A stretch of 8,591 bases of DNA from Deferribacteres bacterium. Lineage in GTDB: Bacteria; Thermosulfidibacterota; Thermosulfidibacteria; Thermosulfidibacterales; Thermosulfidibacteraceae. Location: NCBI GenBank assembly GCA_013153205.1, contig JAADEW010000059.1:1-8591 (forward strand), in the 5' to 3' direction. Positions 5,943 to 8,591 of this stretch are shown here, piece by piece. Each line of letters starts with the position of its first letter. The stretch's first letter is position 1. Below the pieces are notes generated by a model. That model worked only from the letters and a program-made list of their open reading frames with translations. It searched no databases and was not told where the DNA came from. The position numbers and the translations under genes are program-made.

Positions 5943-6950
5943 TCATAACAGGGTTTTCAAAGCCTCCCACACCATTTCCGTGGTTATCTCCCATATACAG
6001 GGGGGCTTGCCGTTTATGGGGGTGCACTCTTTGAAGAACCTTTCCCTGCACGGGGAGCAATCCATACGCAGACTCACCCCTTTGAAGACGCCGCCTTCTC
6101 CCATGACGGGTCCCGTCTTCTCTGGAAGGCTCGGTCCGTATATCCCCACCACCTTTAGGCCGCAGGCTCCCGCTATGTGGATGGGTCCGCTGTCGTTTCC
6201 AACGAATATGTGGGCTTTTTCAATGAAGGCGGAAAGCTTTCCCAGCGGCACACTCTCTTTTGCGAGGTTGTAAAAGCTTTCGGAGGACAGGCTCTTTGCA
6301 ACTTTTTCCCCAAGCTCTGCCTCTTTTCCTGAGCCCACCACGGCCACTTTGTAGTTCAGCTCCTCAAGTCTCCGGGCTATTTCGCCGAATCTCTCTGCGG
6401 GCCAGCATCTTTCGGGCTTTGATGCTCCGGGATGTATGACGGCAATCCTTTTGTCCTCCCAGCCAAGCTCTCTGAGCCTTTCTTCAGCCCAGCTGCGGTC
6501 GTTCCGGGAAAGGTATATTCTCCCCGTGAGCCCGCCTTCAAAGCTCAGTCCGGCTTCCTCAAGTATTCTGCGGTAAATTTCTGCCTGATGCAGGCTTTCG
6601 TCAACTTTCACCTTTCGGGTTAGGAGAAAAAACCTTCCGTCTTTCGGGATGCCCACCACTTTGGACATACCTGATAAAGTGGCAATTAGAGCCGATGAGA
6701 AGGAGTTGGGAAGAAGAACGGCGGTGGTGGCGGGGCTTTTCATAAGCCTTCTGACGGTTCTTAATGCGCCTGCAAGCCCTTTCTCTTTCTCAATCCAGAT
6801 TTCTTCTTTGTATTTGCCCCTTATCAGCTCATAAAAGCCTTTTTTCCCGCAGAGAAGAAGGCTTTCCTTCTCCATTACGGGGTCAAGGCTTGCAAATGCC
6901 ATTAAAAAGTCCCCCACCCAGTTGGGAAGTATCACCACTTTTTTGCCCAT
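5943..6950 (-). CDS. waaF: ADP-heptose:LPS heptosyltransferase II (glycosyltransferase family 9)
   Basis: A 335-residue GT9 enzyme that adds heptose from ADP-L-glycero-D-manno-heptose to the lipopolysaccharide inner core at the cytoplasmic face of the inner membrane. Landmarks: PNWVGDFLMA (residues 9-18), the N-terminal acceptor-side motif; LLPNSFSSALIA (79-90), very typical of WaaF; HPGAS (173-177) at the start of the nucleotide-sugar domain; GNDSGPIHIAGA (251-262), the GT9 donor-binding signature; and the CSPCRER section (298-304) with further cysteines at 309 and 318, as seen in WaaF tails. The longest frame begins at 7010, but the ATG at 6950 begins the conserved sequence and has GGAG 6 nt upstream, so I chose it. 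It diverges from lysS and is probably read from its own promoter in 6951-7030. WaaF versus another heptosyltransferase paralogue is judged from motifs alone. Confidence 0.85.
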   Translation of the reverse strand: MGKKVVILPNWVGDFLMAFASLDPVMEKESLLLCGKKGFYELIRGKYKEEIWIEKEKGLAGALRTVRRLMKSPATTAVLLPNSFSSALIATLSGMSKVVGIPKDGRFFLLTRKVKVDESLHQAEIYRRILEEAGLSFEGGLTGRIYLSRNDRSWAEERLRELGWEDKRIAVIHPGASKPERCWPAERFGEIARRLEELNYKVAVVGSGKEAELGEKVAKSLSSESFYNLAKESVPLGKLSAFIEKAHIFVGNDSGPIHIAGACGLKVVGIYGPSLPEKTGPVMGEGGVFKGVSLRMDCSPCRERFFKECTPINGKPPCIWEITTEMVWEALKTLL

Positions 6951-6956
6951 AAAGCT

Positions 6957-6960
6957 CTCC
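6957..6960 (-). promoter_or_regulatory. Ribosome-binding site deciding the waaF start
   Basis: On the minus strand GGAG followed by AGCTTT (6 nt) precedes the ATG at 6950. The upstream in-frame ATGs at 7010 and 7004 lack such a site and would add about 20 residues unlike the family N-terminus. Confidence 0.65.
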
Positions 6961-6965
6961 GAATA

Positions 6966-6992
6966 TTGCCTAATTCTGAGAAAAGTTATACT
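6966..6992 (+). promoter_or_regulatory. Possible lysS promoter in the waaF/lysS divergent region
   Basis: TTGCCT (6966-6971) and TATACT (6987-6992) resemble a sigma-70 promoter, but the 15-nt spacer is short. On the minus strand TATAAC (6990-6985) shares the same bases and could be the -10 box for waaF. GGAGGT at 7021-7026 is the lysS ribosome site, 4 nt before the GTG. Confidence 0.4.
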
Positions 6993-7030
6993 TAACCCTA
7001 ACATTAACAAGGCTGACTGGGGAGGTAAAG

Positions 7031-8515
7031 GTGGAGCCCGAAACCAAGATAATGAAGGATTTGAGGGAAAAGCTTGAGAAATTCAGGGAGATGGGAATCA
7101 ATCCCTATCCCAACAGATACAGAATAACCCACAGAATAAAGGATGTGGTGGACGCTCTGAAAGACGAGCACGACCCGGAGAAGCTTTCCGCCTTCGGTGA
7201 GGTCTCTTTAGCCGGGCGCATGATGTCTTTAAGGGTTCACGGAAAGATATCCTTTGCCCACATAAAAGACCAGACGGGGAAGATACAGATATATGTGGCA
7301 AGGGACGAGGTGGGAGCTGACTTTTACAGGAATGTCTTCAAAAAGCTTGATGTGGGAGACATAATAGGTGTTAGAGGCGTTCCCTTCAGGACGAGGACCG
7401 GGGAGCTTACCATCCACTGCAAAGAGGTGACGCTTCTTTCCAAGGTCCTGCGCCCTCTTCCGGAGAAGTGGCACGGTTTGAAGGATGTGGAGACCAGATA
7501 CAGGCAGAGGTATCTGGACCTCATCATGAACGAGGAGTCCAGAAAGCGGTTTGAGATAAGAAGCAGGGTGATTCGCATGATAAGGGACTACCTCACAAAT
7601 CTCGGCTTTTTGGAGGTTGAAACCCCTATGATGCAACCCATTCCCGGTGGAGCGGCGGCAAGGCCCTTTGTCACCTATCACAACGCCCTTGATATGGAGC
7701 TCTATTTGAGGATTGCTCCGGAGCTTTATCTCAAGAGGCTTGTGGTGGGCGGTTTTGACAGGGTTTTTGAGCTGGGCAAGTGTTTCAGAAACGAGGGGAT
7801 ATCCTCCCAGCACAACCCGGAGTTTACCATGGTGGAGTTTTACATGGCTTATGCAGACTATCAGGACCTCATGAAGCTCACGGAAGACATGATTTCAAAG
7901 ATTGTAAAGGAGATTCACGGCACCACCAAAATAGTCTATCAGGGGCATGAGCTTGATTTTACCCCTCCCTGGAAGAAGATAAAGTTTCACGATGCCCTCG
8001 TTGAGATAGGCAACATACCGAAAGAGGCTCTGGAGAACGAGGAGCTTGCAAGGAATATCGCTAAGGAGCTTGAGATAGATGTGGACAACATAAAGACCCA
8101 CGGCAAGGTTCTGGGCGAGCTTTTTGAGAAAACCGTGGAGGAAAAGCTTATTCAGCCCACCTTCGTGTATGATTATCCCCGTGATATCTCGCCCCTTGCA
8201 AAGAGCAGGGAGGACAACCCTGACATAGTTGAGCGCTTTGAGCTTATGATTGCCGGAAGGGAGGTGGCTAACGCCTACACGGAGCTTAACGACCCCATTG
8301 ACCAGAAGGAGCGCTTCTTACAACAGCTTAGAGAGCGGCAGATGGGAGACGACGAGGCTCACAGGATGGACGAGGACTACATAGTGGCTCTTGAATACGG
8401 GCTACCACCGACGGCGGGTGAGGGAATAGGAATAGACAGGCTCGTGATGCTTCTGACCGACGCCCCTTCAATAAGGGATGTGATACTCTTTCCCACGCTA
8501 AGACCTGAAAAATGA
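7031..8515 (+). CDS. lysS: Lysyl-tRNA synthetase, class II
   Basis: A 494-residue cytoplasmic enzyme that charges tRNA-Lys with lysine using ATP. The N-terminal OB-fold anticodon-binding domain spans about residues 55-140, with VSLAGRMMSLRVHGKISFAH. The catalytic domain follows: motif 1 around 183-201 ending ETPMM, then the LysRS-typical PIPGGAAARPF (203-213); motif 2 FRNEGISSQHNPEFTMVEFY (252-271), whose Arg-Asn-Glu contacts ATP; and motif 3 GEGIGIDRLVML (463-474). The typical DYIVALEYGLPPTAG runs just before motif 3. Length fits a full bacterial LysRS. The GTG at 7031 is chosen because GGAGGT lies 4 nt before it; ATG at 7052 would be an alternative that removes seven residues. Its stop overlaps the next gene by 4 nt (ATGA), so the two are co-transcribed. 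Confidence 0.97.
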   Translation: MEPETKIMKDLREKLEKFREMGINPYPNRYRITHRIKDVVDALKDEHDPEKLSAFGEVSLAGRMMSLRVHGKISFAHIKDQTGKIQIYVARDEVGADFYRNVFKKLDVGDIIGVRGVPFRTRTGELTIHCKEVTLLSKVLRPLPEKWHGLKDVETRYRQRYLDLIMNEESRKRFEIRSRVIRMIRDYLTNLGFLEVETPMMQPIPGGAAARPFVTYHNALDMELYLRIAPELYLKRLVVGGFDRVFELGKCFRNEGISSQHNPEFTMVEFYMAYADYQDLMKLTEDMISKIVKEIHGTTKIVYQGHELDFTPPWKKIKFHDALVEIGNIPKEALENEELARNIAKELEIDVDNIKTHGKVLGELFEKTVEEKLIQPTFVYDYPRDISPLAKSREDNPDIVERFELMIAGREVANAYTELNDPIDQKERFLQQLRERQMGDDEAHRMDEDYIVALEYGLPPTAGEGIGIDRLVMLLTDAPSIRDVILFPTLRPEK

Positions 8516-8591
8516 GCGTCCCTTTAGAGCTGAAGATAGCTTTAAGGTATTTAAAGCCCAAAAGGAAGAAGGGGCTTATCTCCTTTGTGGG
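8512..8591 (+). CDS. LolC/LolE-family lipoprotein-release ABC permease, N-terminus (partial)
   Basis: Only the first 26 codons are inside the window, running off the right edge. The sequence MSVPLELKIALRYLKPKRKK and then GLISFV matches the characteristic start of LolC/LolE permeases (a cytoplasmic amphipathic stretch ending in a basic R-Y-L-x-x-K-R patch before the first membrane helix). LolCDE extracts outer-membrane lipoproteins from the inner membrane and hands them to LolA. The start overlaps the lysS stop as ATGA. Too little is present to say LolC or LolE, or to exclude a related MacB-type permease. Confidence 0.75.
   Translation, partial: MSVPLELKIALRYLKPKRKKGLISFV

Noticed and set aside
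5933..5944. GAAAATATTTTC palindrome at the end of waaF, considered as a terminator or operator
   Set aside because: A purely AT-rich stem without a GC core or T-run; such palindromes are common by chance.
6951..7010. Earlier ATG (7010) for waaF
   Set aside because: The extra 20 residues cover the divergent promoter region and do not fit the family N-terminus; ATG 6950 has a proper ribosome site.
7229..7813. 194-residue open frame on the minus strand opposite lysS
   Set aside because: It lies entirely within lysS, whose three class II motifs are intact; a chance shadow.
1..8591. Search by eye for CRISPR arrays, transposases, toxin-antitoxin pairs, tRNA genes and phage genes
   Set aside because: No repeated spacers, no inverted-repeat-bounded transposase, no cloverleaf and no phage-type protein was seen; the window reads as core chromosome.

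Overview
This window looks like ordinary chromosome from a Gram-negative, probably thermophilic bacterium, most likely of the Aquificota (Aquifex/Hydrogenobacter-like). The reasons are heavy use of AGG/AGA for arginine and ATA for isoleucine, lysine/glutamate-rich proteins, tightly packed overlapping genes, and envelope genes that imply an outer membrane (an ADP-heptose:LPS heptosyltransferase and the start of a LolC/LolE-type lipoprotein-release permease). The phylum is inferred from style and gene content, not from any database match. I see no tRNA, rRNA, CRISPR array, insertion sequence or prophage gene.

Layout: (1) Positions 1-3630, minus strand, hold a five-gene operon read right to left: a flavodoxin-fold FMN reductase with a C-terminal zinc ribbon, a small MIP18/DUF59 protein, a MoxR AAA+ ATPase, a DUF58 protein, and the N-terminal membrane part of a TgpA-like transglutaminase that runs off the left edge. 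Every junction overlaps or is only a few bases wide. MoxR + DUF58 + transglutaminase is a widely conserved trio. (2) Positions 3631-3699 are a short divergent promoter region. (3) Positions 3700-5043, plus strand, hold an AI-2E-family (PerM-like) membrane protein and then rpsU (ribosomal protein S21) with its own leader and a clear intrinsic terminator. (4) Positions 5082-6950, minus strand, hold a secreted cysteine-containing protein of unknown function with a near-consensus promoter, preceded by waaF. (5) Positions 6951-7030 are a second divergent promoter region. (6) Positions 7031-8591, plus strand, hold lysS and, in a 4-base overlap, the start of a lolC/lolE-type gene.

The most notable observation is the start of the DUF58 gene. 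Its conserved membrane-anchor segment is encoded upstream of the first in-frame ATG. No ATG, GTG or TTG is available there, but an ATT codon inside the moxR 3' end sits 8 nt after an AAAAGGAG ribosome-binding site. The other starts chosen here (GTG for rpsU and lysS, internal ATGs for waaF and the secreted protein) rest on Shine-Dalgarno or promoter positions. I found no strong evidence of a wholly new system. The remaining candidates are the secreted orphan protein, the redox/Fe-S gene pair fused to the moxR cassette, and the rpsU leader.
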